DNA from: Megaleporinus macrocephalus
Lineage: Eukaryota; Chordata; Actinopteri; Characiformes; Anostomidae
Direction: 5' to 3'
Length of the DNA stretch: 64,000 bases
NCBI GenBank assembly: GCA_021613375.1
Contig: CM038719.1
Coordinates: 3,557,115-3,621,114, forward strand
Shown: positions 24,060-34,312 of the stretch, piece after piece
Numbering within the stretch: the first letter of the stretch is position 1
Layout of the letters: each line of letters begins with the position of its first letter
Notes under the pieces: generated by a model
Database searches by the model: none
Told to the model about the DNA's origin: nothing
What the model saw: only the letters and a program-made list of their open reading frames with translations
Translations under genes and position numbers: made by a program

Positions 24060-24558
24060 CCACTTTCCTTCTCTCTCTCTCTCCAGCTTTCCTTCTCTCT
24101 CTCTCCAGCTTTCCTTCTCTCTCTCTCTCTCCAGCTTTCCTTCTCTCACTCTCTCCAGCTTTCCTTCTCTCTCTCTCCAGCTTTCCTTCTCTCTCTCTCT
24201 CCAGCTTTCCTTCTCTCTCTCTCTCTCTCTCCCACTTTCCTTCTCTCTCTCTCCAGCTTTCCTTCTCTCTCTCTCTCCAGCTTTCCTTCTCTCTCTCTCT
24301 CTCCAGCTTTCCTTCTCTCACTCTCTCCCACTTTCCTTCTCTCTCTCTCCAGCTTTCCTTCTCTCTCTCTCCAGCTTTCCTTCTCTCTCTCTCTCCAGCT
24401 TTCCTTCTCTCTCTCCAGCTTTCCTTCTCTCTCTCTCCAGCTTTCCTTCCCTCTCTTTCCAGCTTTCCTTCTCTCTCTCTCTCCAGCTTTTCATCTCTCT
24501 CTCTCTCCAGCTTTCCTTCTCTCTCTCTCCAGCTTTCCTTCTCTCTTTCTCCAGCTTT

Positions 24559-24597
<39 letters not shown>

Positions 24598-25195
24598 GCT
24601 TTCCTTCTCTCTCTCTCCAGCTTTCCTTCTCTCTCTCCAGCTTTCCTTCTCTCTCTCTCCAGCTTTCCTTCCCTCTCTCTCTCCAGCTTTCCTTCTCTCT
24701 CTCTCCAGCTTTCCTTCTCTCTCTCCAGCTTTCCTTCTCTCTCTCTCCAGCTTTCCTTCCCTCTCTCTCTCCAGCTTTCCTTCTCTCTCTCTCCAGCTTT
24801 CCTTCCCTCTCTCTCTCCAGCTTTCCTTCTCTCTCTCTCTCCAGCTTTCCTTCTCTCTCTCTCCAGCTTTCCTTCTCTCTCTCCAGCTTTCCTTCTCTCT
24901 CTCTCCAGCTTTCCTTCTCTCTCTCTCTCCAGCTTTCCTTCTCTCACTCTCTCCAGCTTTCCTTCTCTCTCTCTCCAGCTTTCCTTCTCTCTCTCTCTCC
25001 AGCTTTCCTTCTCTCACTCTCTCCAGCTTTCCTTCTCACTCTCTCCAGCTTTCCTTCTCTCTCTCTCCAGCTTTCCTTCTCTCTCTCCAGCTTTCCTTCT
25101 CTCTCTCTCCAGCTTTCCTTCCCTCTCTCTCTCCAGCTTTCCTTCTCTCTCTCTCTCTCCAGCTTTCCTTCTCTCTCTCTCCCTCCAGCTTTCAT
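23400..25195. repeat. 22-36-bp pyrimidine minisatellite ending in CCAG in each unit
   Basis: Roughly seventy units consist of CCAGCTTTCCTTCTCTCTCT with a CT tract of varying length. Each unit is a polypyrimidine tract followed by CAG, so it looks like a 3' splice acceptor. All three + strand frames stay open for over 600 codons because the strand almost lacks TAA, TAG and TGA; these are not genes. Confidence 0.97.
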
Positions 25196-25794
25196 TCTCT
25201 TGCTCTTTGTTTGTTTAAAGCTTCCTATTTCTCATTCTCTTTCTCTAACACTCATTCTCTCTCTAACTCTCATTAACTCTCTCTAGCTTTCCTACTCTCA
25301 TTCTCTATTTCTCATTCTTTTCTCTCATTCTCTTTATCTTTCATTCTTTCTCTTTCTCGTTCTCCATCTTTCCCTCTGCTTTCTCGCTCTCTTACTCTCA
25401 TTCTCACTCCCTCTGCTCTTTCTCTACCTTTTCTCTCTACCCCCTTTCTCTCTTTCGCCCTCCCTGTTCACTCTCTCTGCTCTCTCTCTATCCCTTCTCT
25501 TTCACTCTGCATTCTTTCTCTCTCTGTCCCTTCTCTCTCTCTCTTTCTCTATCTGCTCTCTCTCCATCCCTTCTCTCTCACTCTGCATTCTTTCTCTCTC
25601 TGTCCCTTCTCTCTCTCTCTCTTTCTCTATCTGCTCTCTCTCCATCCCTTCTCTCTCACTCTGCATTCTTTCTCTCTCTGTCCCTTCTCTCTCTCTCTTT
25701 CTCTATCTGCTCTCTCTCCATTCTTTCTCTCTCTGTCCCTTCTCTCTCTCTCTTTCTCTCTCTCTGCTCTCTCTCCATTCTTTCTCTCTCTGTC

Positions 25795-25840
<46 letters not shown>

Positions 25841-26210
25841 CTCTCTCTTTTCTTTCCGTCCCTTCTCTCTCACTATGCTCTCTCTGCTTTCTTCCTCTCT
25901 CTGTCCCTTCTCTCTCTCTCTCTTTTCTCTCTCCATCCCTTCTCTTTCACTCTGCTCTCTCTGCGTTCTTTCTCTCTCTGTCCCTTCTTTCTCTCTCACT
26001 CTCTCTCCCTGTTCAATCTCTCTCTCAATCTGCTCTCTCTGCATTCTTTCTCTCTCTGTCCCTTCTTTCTCTCTCACTCTCTCTCCCTGTTCAATCTCTC
26101 TCTCAATCTGCTCTCTCTGCATTCTTTCTCTCTCTGTCCCTTCTTTCTCTCTCACTCTCTCTCCCTGTTCAATCTCTCTCTCAATCTGCTCTCTCTCTAC
26201 CCCCCCCCTC
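25196..26210. repeat. CT-rich tandem repeats with about 80-bp period
   Basis: Pyrimidine-rich sequence is organised in units such as CTGTCCCTTCTCTCTCTCTC, CTGCTCTCTCTCCATCC and CTCACTCTGCATTCTTTCTC. Three nearly identical copies of a roughly 77-bp unit with CCCTGTTCAATCTCTCTCTC lie at about 25975-26190. Confidence 0.93.
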
Positions 26211-26302
26211 CTCTGCTGTGCATTAGGTGTGTGTAATTATTTAGTGGTCTTTATAAAATCTTTATGTTTGAGCCCATAAACACACAGTACAACCCTGCAG
26301 CT

Positions 26303-26305
<3 letters not shown>

Positions 26306-26336
<31 letters not shown>
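26306..26336. repeat. (GT)n microsatellite
   Basis: This is a GT run of about 30 bases. Confidence 0.95.
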
Positions 26337-26337
<1 letters not shown>

Positions 26338-26452
26338 AGGGGGTCTAGGTTTATGCCACACTGTGGGGACCAAACCCCGTTCATACACTCATACTGTGGT
26401 GACCTTTCATCCTTTTGGGGACCTGCCTGTATTTAATGTTGATTATTAAATT

Positions 26453-26862
26453 TTAGGTTAGGGTAAGGGTAAGGGTTAAGGTTAAGGTTAAGGTTGGGAT
26501 TAGGATTAGTGTTAAGGTTAGGGTTAAGGTTGGGATTAGGATTAGTGTTAAGGTTAGGGTTAGGGTTAAGGTTGGGATTAGGATTAGTGTTAAGGTTAAG
26601 GTTAAGGTTGGAATTAGGATTAGTGTTAAGGTTAAGGTTAGGGTTAAGGTTGGGATTAGGATTAGTGTTAAGGTTAGGGTTAAGGTTGGGATTAGGATTA
26701 GTGTTAAGGTTGGGATTAGGATTAGTGTTAAGGTTAGGGTTAAGGTTGGGATTAGGATTAGTGTTAAGGTTAGGGTTAGGGTTAAGGTTGGGATTAGGAT
26801 TAGTGTTAAGGTTAAGGTTAGGGTTAAGGTTGGGATTAGGATTAGGGTTAAGGTTAAGGTTA
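26453..26862. repeat. interstitial telomere-like repeat
   Basis: About 400 bp is built from TTAGGG, TTAAGG, TTGGGA, TTAGGA and TTAGTG hexamers, organised into a longer unit such as GGTTAGGGTTAAGGTTGGGA then TTAGGATTAGTGTTAA. The preceding 26340-26450 (GTGGGGACCAAACC, TTTTGGGGACCTGCC) is a dispersed fish repeat that often leads such tracts. The open frame of LGLRLGLVL type is an artefact. Confidence 0.9.
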
Positions 26863-26879
26863 GATCACTTCATAAGCAA

Positions 26880-27345
26880 GACGTTTAACAGTCACAAAGG
26901 ATGCCAGAGTAACTTCTAATCAGCTGAAGGCCTCTCTCACATTAGTTAATGCTGATGTTCATGAGTCCCACCATCGGGAGAAACACTGGACAACGGTGGT
27001 CTGCTTGGCAGGGTTGCACCTCCAAAAAATACTTTGCTGCATATCTGCTGTTTGCTGGAGATCACCTGGACAAACCATATCACATGTCAGCACTGCATGT
27101 CAGCATTAAATCCATATCCCATCTGTGAAGCATGGTGGTGGTAGTATCAGGTTTGGGTCTCTATTGCTGGACCATCATTGATGGAGCAGTGAATGCAGTG
27201 TATTCCAGCAAATGGAATACACTGCATTGAATTTTATGACAATAAAACTTTTGAATCTTGAATCTTGAATCAAATTCTAAAGGAGAACCTCAGGACGTGT
27301 GAACTGGATCTCAGGAGAACGTGGGTCATGCAGCAGGACAACAGG
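26880..27345 (+). pseudogene. decayed Tc1/mariner-like transposase fragment
   Basis: Broken + strand frames give SVKHGGGS (about 27123-27150) and LDLRRTWVMQQDN (about 27303-27343). These match the conserved VKHGGGSxMVW block and the second catalytic Asp (QQDN) of Tc1-like DDE transposases. The frame is shifted and holds stops, and the third catalytic region and both inverted repeats are missing. A LINE tail is inserted between the two blocks. Confidence 0.65.
27229..27272 (+). mobile_element. L2-type LINE 3' tail inserted in the Tc1 remnant
   Basis: TTATGACAATAAAACTTTTG followed by three TTGAATC-like heptamers is the typical 3' end of L2-like LINEs in fish. Only the tail is present, immediately right of a perfect hairpin at 27192-27228. 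Confidence 0.6.
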
Positions 27346-27412
27346 TTTTCTTCCAGGTTTTGTGTTCCGAGGCTCCTTTCACACCTGCTATTTCAGTTCT
27401 GACACGTGAAAG

Positions 27413-27416
<4 letters not shown>

Positions 27417-27472
<56 letters not shown>
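27417..27472. repeat. (CT)n microsatellite
   Basis: This is an uninterrupted CT run of about 55 bases. Confidence 0.97.
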
Positions 27473-27476
<4 letters not shown>

Positions 27477-27599
27477 GTCAGTGTTGTGAGTCTGATCTCT
27501 CAGTGTCAGCACTCTGTACGGGTCACTCACACAGAGAGAAACAGAAACAAAGCAGTGCAGTGGGGGGTGGAGGGGGGAGTACATGAGGCTGTAAACGTG

Positions 27600-28090
27600 T
27601 CAGGGAGAGGAAGGAGGAGAGAACGAGGGATGACAGAGAAAGGGTAGGAGGAAAGAACAAAGAAAGACGAAGGAGGAGAGAACGAGGGATGGAGAAAATA
27701 AAAGGAGTAGTTGACGAGGGGTGACAAAGAAAGCAAGATGGAGAGAACAAGGGGAAAGAAGAGGGGGCAGAACAACAGAAGGGGAAGGGGAGAGAAGGAG
27801 AGATGACAGAGAAAGGGTAGAAGGAGAATGGAGGTAAAAGGCAGGAGAAGAAAATGAGGGATAACAGAAAAAGGGTAGAAGGAGAGAACGAGGGAAGAGG
27901 AAGGAGGAGAGAAGGAGGGATAACAGAAAAAGGGTAGAAGGAGAGAACGAGGGAAGAGGAAGGAGGAGAGAAGGAGGGATAACAGAAAAAGGGTAGAAGA
28001 AGGGGAACGAGGGAAGAGGAAGGAGGAGAAACGAGGGACAAGAGAGAAAATGAAGGAGGGAAGAGGAAGAAGGAGGGAACGAGGAAAGAC
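27600..28090. repeat. purine-rich tandem repeat, about 57-bp unit
   Basis: Units contain GGAGAGAAGGAGGGATAACA, AAAAAGGGTAGAAGGAG and AACGAGGGAAGAGGAA. The nearest-identical units lie at 27840-28020. Long minus-strand open frames here are low-complexity. Confidence 0.9.
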
Positions 28091-28253
28091 GATAAAAGTG
28101 CACGCACTGCACTGAGGTGAAGGTGCACTGATCACTGTTCACACTCGTGCACGCGCACAGGAGGAGCCGGGGCTGCCCGCAGTCTCCATGGCAACGTTCC
28201 CACAGTGCAAAAAAATCATTTAGTCGGAAAGACATTTCACTCAGTTCAGTGAT

Positions 28254-28254
<1 letters not shown>

Positions 28255-28305
<51 letters not shown>

Positions 28306-29198
28306 CATAGAGAGAGAGAGAGACATAGATAGAGAGAGACATAGAGAGAGAGACAGAGAGAGAGAGAGACATAGATATAGAGAGACATAGATATAGAGAG
28401 AGAGACATATAGATATAGAGAGACATAGAGAGAGAGAAAGAGAGAGACATAGATATAGAGAGAGATAGATATAGAGAGACATAGAGAGAAAGAGAGAGAA
28501 ATAGAGAGAAAGACATAGATATAGAGAGACATAGAGAGAAAGAGAGAGAAATAGAGAGAAAGACATAGATATAGAGAGAGAGATATAGAGACACATAGAG
28601 AGAGAGAGAAATAGAGAGAGAGATATAGATATAGAGAGAGATAGATATAGAGAGACATAGAGAGAGAGAAAAATAGAGAGAGAGAGATAGATATATATAG
28701 AGAGAGATAGAGAGACAGAGAGAGACATAGAGAAATAGAGAGAGAGAGAGATAGACAGAGAGAGATATAGATATGGAGAGACAGATAGAGAGAGAGAGAC
28801 ATAGAGAGAGATATAGAGAGACATATATATAGAGAGATATAGAAAGAGAGAGAGACTTAGAGAAATTGAGAGAGAGATATAGATATAGAGAGACAGATAG
28901 AGAGAGAGACATAGATATAGAGAGACATGCAGCGAGAGATATATATATATAGATATAAAGAGACATAGAGAGAGAGACAGAGAAATAGAGAGAGAGAGAT
29001 AGATATAGAGAGACAGAGAGAGAGAGACATACAGCGAGAGAGAGAGATATAGATATAGAGAGACATAGATAGAGAGAGAGAGAGACATAGATATAGAGAG
29101 ACATAGATAGAGAGAGATACAGAGAAATAAAGAGAGAGAGAGACAGCAATAGAGAGAGAGACAGACAGAGACAGAAAGAGACATAGAGAGACAGACCA
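28255..29198. repeat. purine-rich array of GAGAGA, GACATAGA and GATATAGA words
   Basis: Almost all of this stretch is (GA)n broken by ACATAG and TATAGATATAG. The long minus-strand frames (300-400 codons of SLSLSISLYIY type) arise from the absence of stops and do not indicate a gene. Confidence 0.95.
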
Positions 29199-29199
29199 G

Positions 29200-30048
29200 G
29201 ATGGAACTGCTGCACCGTTTAAGGTGGACTGGTAAAATTCAAACAGTGAGCTGTTGAATAAGAAGCTGGCTGTCAGTGCCAGGATGGAACTGCTGTACCA
29301 TTTAAGGTGGACTGGTAAAATTCAAACAGTGAGCTGTCGAATGAGAAGCTGGCTGTCAGTACCAGGATGGAACTGCTGCACCATTTAAGGTGGACTGGTA
29401 AAATTCAAACAGTGAGCTGTCGAATGAGAAGCTGGCTGTCCGTGCCAGGATGGAAGCTCTGCACTGTTTAAGGTGGACTGGTAAAATTCAAACAGTGAGC
29501 TGTCGAATGAGAAGCTGGCTGTCAGTGCCAGGATGGAAGCTCTGCACTGTTTAAGGTGGACTGGTAAAATTCAAACAGTGAGCTGTCGAATGAGAAGCTG
29601 GCTGTCAGTACCAGGATGGAACTGCTGTACCATTTAAGGTGGACTGGTAAAATTCAAACAGTGAGCTGTTGAATGAGAAGCTGGCTGTCAGTGCCAGGAT
29701 GGAAGCTCTGCACTGTTTAAGGTGGACTGGTAAAATTCAAACAGTGAGCTGTTGAATGAGAAGCTGGCTGTCAGTGCCAGGATGGAACTGCTGTACCATT
29801 TAAGGTGGACTGGTAAAATTCAAACAGTGAGCTGTCGAATGAGAAGCTGGCTGTCAGTGCCAGGATGGAAGCTCTGCACTGTTTAAGGTGGACTGGTAAA
29901 ATTCAAACAGTGAGCTGTCGAATGAGAAGCTGGCTGTCAGTGCCAGGATGGAAGCTCTGCACTGTTTAAGGTGGACTGGTAAAATTCAAACAGTGAGCTG
30001 TTGAATGAGAAGCTGGCTGTCAGTGCCAGGATGGAACTGCTGCACCAC
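29200..30048. repeat. 83-bp minisatellite of the CCACCTTAAATGGTGCA family, inverted orientation
   Basis: About ten units of some 83 bp contain GAACTGCTGCACCATTTAAG, GTGGACTGGTAAAATTCAAA and GCTGTCGAATGAGAAGCTGG. TGCACCATTTAAGGTGG is the reverse complement of the core in the 4385-5545 array, and the TAAAATTC and AGCTGG words are shared too. Two alternating variants (GAACTGCTG and GAAGCTCTG) are present. Confidence 0.95.
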
Positions 30049-30227
30049 AGTTTTACTGCTGTAGTATTTTTCATAGTAATAATCCTACCTGGAGTTTTCT
30101 GTTCGGAGCTGCTGATAAATATGTGCTACAGTAGGACGTAACGACCAGGATTACTGTTCCCTCTGCGTCTTCCAGCTGGTGCTGTAGGACCACCGAACTC
30201 AAGCTACCTCTTCAATATATTATCATC

Positions 30228-30323
30228 ATCTGGAGCCTATCCCACTGCTCACTGGGGAGACCACTCACACAGAGGGGCAGTTTAGCGTCTCCAACTCACC
30301 TGACTGCATGTCTTTGGACCACA
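30228..30323 (-). mobile_element. RTE-type LINE 3' tail fragment
   Basis: TGGAGCCTATCCCACTGCTC and CACCTGACTGCATGTCTTTG are the reverse complement of the common RTE/Expander LINE 3' region found in fish. No coding part is present. Confidence 0.65.
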
Positions 30324-30515
30324 GAGTGTCCACTCACTGTCCACTCTATTAGACACTCCTACTACTTGCTGGTCAACCTTGTAGATGTAAAGTCAGAGAC
30401 AGTAGCTTATCTGCTGCTGCACAGTTTGTGTTCCTCTAGTTCTTCATCAGTGGACACAGGACGCCGCCCACAGGACACTGTTGTCTGGATAGTGGTCCTT
30501 TGGTGGTCCTATATA
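30324..30515. repeat. dispersed repeat family D1, fragment
   Basis: GTGTCCACTCACTGTCCACT, CTATTAGACACTCCTACTAC, TTGTAGATGTAAAGTCAGAG and GGACGCCGCCCACAGGACAC occur in the same order at 40570-40735, and in part at 58150-58270. The family is abundant in otophysan fish as far as I recall; its mechanism is not evident. Confidence 0.85.
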
Positions 30516-30589
30516 TATATATATTAGAGATGGAAGGATTATATGTTGTATAACATAATAATGTTGAGCTAAATGACTGATGATGATAA

Positions 30590-31513
30590 ATAGAATCCAC
30601 CTGTATGTAATCAAGTCTCCATATAAATGCACCTGCGCTGTGATCGTCTCAGAGTTCTGTTTAAAGCACAGAGAGCATCATGAAGACCAAGGAACACACC
30701 AGGCAGGTCCGAGATACTGTTGTGGAGAAGTTTAAAGCCGGATTTGGATATAAAAGGATTTGCCAAGCTTTAAACATCTCAAGGAGTGCTGTACAAGCGA
30801 TCATATTAAAATAGAAGAGAGAGTATCAGACCACTGCACATCTACCAAGACCCGGTCGTCCCTCTAAACTTTCAGCTCAAACAAGGAGAAGACTGATTAG
30901 AGATGCAGCCAAGAGGCTCATGATCACTCTGGATGAACTGCAGAGATCTACAGCTGAGGTGGAAGAATCTGTCCATAGGACAACAATCAGTCATACACTG
31001 CACAGATCTGGCCTTTATGGAAGAGTGGCCAGAAGAAAGCCCTTTCTCAAAGATATCTAGAAAAAGTCTCATTTAAAGTTTGCCACAAGCCACCTGGGAG
31101 ACACACCAAACATGTGGAAGAAGGTGCTCTGGTCCGATGAAACCAAAATCGAACTTTTTGGCCACAATGCAAAATGTTATGTTTAGTGTAAAAGCAACAC
31201 AGCTCATCACCCTGAACACACCATCCCCACCGTCAAACATGGTGGTGGCAGCATCATGGCTTGGGCCTGCTGTTCTTCAGCAGGGACGGGAGGATGGTTC
31301 AAATTGATGGGAAGATGGATGGAGCCAAATACAGGAGCATTCTGGAAGAAAACCTGCTGGAGTCTGCAAAAGACCTGAGACTGGGACGGAGATTTATCTT
31401 CCAACAAGACAATGATCCAAAACATGTTCACAAATAAACATATCCAGGTGTTAGAATGGCCAAGTCAAAGTCCAGACCTGAATCCAATCGAGAATCTGTG
31501 GAAAGAGCTGAAA
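30590..31513 (+). pseudogene. Tc1-like transposase pseudogene
   Basis: The frame starts at ATG 30680 (MKTKEHTRQVRDTVVEKF), which begins the helix-turn-helix DNA-binding region, followed by RPGRPSKLSAQTRR. The catalytic blocks VLWSDETKIELFG (about 31122-31160), QQDND (about 31402) and [15 protein letters not shown] (about 31458-31502) are readable, so this was a DD34E Tc1-family enzyme. It is dead: an in-frame TAG lies at 30812 (codon 45), further stops and frameshifts follow, a deletion lies after QQDND, and the 3' end is cut at about 31513 near the next transposon. No inverted repeat is recognised. Confidence 0.9.
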
Positions 31514-31555
31514 ACTGCTTCAAAAATACTACCAGCAGTACAATTATATATATAT

Positions 31556-32692
31556 TTGGACAATGAAACTGAAACACCAGGTTTTAGACCACAAGAATTT
31601 ATTAGTATGGTGTAGGGCCTCCTTTTGCGGCCAATACAGTGTCAGTTCGTCTTGGGAATGACATATACAAGTCCTGCACAGTGGTCAGAGGGATTTTAAG
31701 CCATTCTTCTTGCAGGATATTGGCCAGGTCACTACGCTCCTCCAAAACACCCCAAAGTGGATCAATAATATTTAGATCTGGTGACTGTGCAGGCCATGGG
31801 AGATGTGGGAGATGTGTATTGGTGCATTGTCATCCTGATACACGGCACCGCCTTCAGGATACAATGTTTGAACCATTGGATGCACATGGTCCTCCAGAAT
31901 GGTTCGGTAGTCCTTGGCAGTGACGCGCCCATCTAGCACAAGTATTGGGCCAAACCATCACTGATCCACCCCCATGCTTCACTCTGGCCATGCAACAGTC
32001 TGGCTGGCGCTTCTTTGGGGCTTCTCCACACCGTAACTCTCCCGGATGTGGGGAAAACAGTAAAGGTGGATCATCAGAGATCAATACATGTTCAAATTGA
32101 CCACAGCCCAAGATTTGCGCTCCTTGCACCATTGAAACCGATGTTTGGCATTGGCACGAGTGACCAAAGGTTTGGCTACAGCAGCCCGGCCGTGTATACT
32201 GACCCTGTGGAGCTCCTGACGGACAGTTCTGGTGGAAACAGGAGAAGCTGAGGTGCACATTTAATTCTGCCGTGATTTGTTCAGCCGTGGTTTTATGGTT
32301 TTTGGATACAATCCGGGTTAGAACCCAACATCCCTTTCAGACAGCTTCCTCTTGCGTCCACAGTTGGATGTGGTTGGTCCTTCTTGGTGGTCTGCTGATG
32401 TCACCCTGGATACCGTGGCTCTTGATACATCACAAAGACTTGCTGTCTTGATCACAGATGCGGCAGCAAGACGTGCATCAACAGTTTGTCCTCTTTTGAA
32501 CTCTGATATATTATAATGTTGTGTTATTGTAATATTTTGATAAACTGTGCTCTTACCTGCTAACTGAACTTCACACTCTGCTCTTACTGGTGTAATGAGC
32601 AGTTAATGAATATTGACCACCAGACTGGTCCAGTTTAGCCATAAAACCTCCCACACTAAAATGACAGGTGTTTCAATTTCATTGTCCAACCC

Positions 32693-32697
<5 letters not shown>
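31556..32697 (-). pseudogene. second Tc1-like element with inverted repeats and broken transposase
   Basis: The ends match as inverted repeats: TTGGACAATGAAACTGAAAC at 31556 and GTTTCAATTTCATTGTCCAA near 32690, with TA-rich flanks as expected of Tc1 insertions. On the minus strand, ARVKHGGGSVMVW (about 31950-31995) and YQDDNAPIH (about 31815-31845) mark transposase blocks; stops and frameshifts separate them. At about 1.14 kb it is shorter than a full Tc1 element. It lies directly against the end of the preceding Tc1 pseudogene. Confidence 0.85.
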
Positions 32698-32732
<35 letters not shown>

Positions 32733-33195
32733 TCATGGAGTGAGGTGCACAGCCCACGCTGCTAGAAAGATGTGGTCATCCAGGTCCACATTGTAGCCCC
32801 AGTGACCCGGCTAATGTTGTATATGTATGCCTGATTACCTGTTGTGAGTTCCAGATGGTTCCTGTCGCGCAGCAGGACTGAGCGGTCAGACCCGCTCGCT
32901 TAAGGCAGAACCACCTGGAGGAGCGTTCTCCAGAGAGGAACGACAGACGCCCGGAGATCAGCTACAAATCACCACCCAGCGTGGTCAGCAGAGCTAACAC
33001 AACAGCAGGGAGACTGTTTACTACAGATACAGCCTGTCATTCATTCATTCATTCATTCACTCATTCATTCACTCATTCGCTCTGAGAGAGGCAGTAAATA
33101 CACAGCGTGTACTGCTGAGCGTAGAGGACATTAAGTGTAAGTCAAGTGCAAAAAGAATCATTTAGTCGGAAAGACATTTCTCTCAGTTCAGCGAG

Positions 33196-33220
<25 letters not shown>
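32698..33220. other. spacer with (TA)n and (ATTC)n microsatellites
   Basis: (TA)n lies at 32696-32728 and (ATTC)n at 33038-33078. The rest is complex sequence without recognised genes. Bases 33148-33200 repeat 28205-28255 and again lead into (GA)n. Confidence 0.6.
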
Positions 33221-33239
<19 letters not shown>

Positions 33240-33282
33240 GAGAGAGATAGATAGAGAGAGAGAGAGAGGGAGAGAGAGAGAC
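33200..33282. repeat. (GA)n microsatellite
   Basis: GA repeats with GATA interruptions directly follow the shared leader at 33148-33200. Confidence 0.95.
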
Positions 33283-33423
33283 CTCAGGGAAGTGAGTAAT
33301 ATAAATAATGCTGTTTATTTTATGTTAGGCAAAAGAGAAACTCATATTATTTCATATTTTCCCAAACATATTTTCTGTACCTTTCTTTTTTAATATATCG
33401 TCGCTGTCCTGAGAAAAACAACA

Positions 33424-34310
33424 TACACTACACTGCCACAAGTATTCACTCGTCTGTCTCCACACGCATATGAACCTGAGTGACGTCCCATTCTTAATCT
33501 ATAGGGTTTAAAATGATGTCCCTTTGCAGCTGTAACAGCCTCAGCTCTTCTGGGAAGGCTACATGGTTTAGGAGAGTGTTTATGGGAATGTTGGACCGTT
33601 CTTCCAGAAGACCATTAGTGAGGTCAGACTGGTGTTGGACGAGAAGGTCTGGCTCACAGTCTCCGCTCTAATTCATCCCAAAGGTGTTCTATCAGGTTGA
33701 GGTCAGGACTCTGTGCAGGCCAGTCAAGTTCTTCCACACCAAACTCACTCCCCCATGTCTTTATGGAGCTGCTCTGTGCACTGGTGGGCAGTCATGTTGG
33801 AACAGGAAGGGGTCGTGCCCCAAACTGTCCCCACAAAGTTGGGAGCATGGAATTGTCCAGAGTCTCTTGGTCTGCTGAAGCATTAAGAGTTCCTTTTACT
33901 GGGACTGAGGGTCCGAGCCCACCACCTGAACAACAACCTGGCACCATAATCGCCCCTCCACCAAACTCGACACTCGGCACAATGTAATCAGACAAGTATC
34001 GTTCTCCTGGCAACCACCAATCCCAGACTTATCCATCAGATTGCCAGATGGAGAAGCATGATTGGTCACTCCAGAGAACACGTCTCCACTGCTCTAGAGT
34101 CCAGTGACAGTGTGCTTAGCCATGGAGACCCATTCCATGAAGCTCTCTACACTCTGTTCTTGAGCTGATCTGAAGACCACATGAAGTTTGGAGGTCTGTA
34201 GTGATGGACTCTGTAGGAAGTTGGTGACCTCTGTGCTCTATGCTCCCCAGCATCTGCTGACCCGCTCTGTCATTGTACGTGTTCTACCACTTTGTTGCTG
34301 AGTTGCTGAC
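33424..34310 (-). pseudogene. third Tc1-like element, decayed transposase
   Basis: The left end CACTACACTGCCACAAGTAT resembles the terminal repeat of a very common fish Tc1-like family. Read on the minus strand, [19 protein letters not shown] (33665-33728) is the third catalytic block, LPGERYLSDYIVPS and FGGGAIM (about 33925-34010) lie upstream, and QWRRVLWSDQS (about 34060-34095) holds the first Asp. Stops, a deletion between the first block and the N-terminus, and truncation at about 34310 by the 20-bp array show it is inactive. Confidence 0.85.
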
Positions 34311-34312
34311 TG

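Noticed and set aside
23300..25286. Overlapping + strand open frames of 615-658 codons
   Set aside because: All three frames are open at once, on a CT-rich array that lacks stop words. The peptides are monotonous Ser/Leu/Phe repeats with no domain or splice structure.
28241..29215. Long minus-strand frames rich in Ser, Leu, Tyr and Ile
   Set aside because: They are pure products of GAGAGA/GATATA repeats on the + strand.
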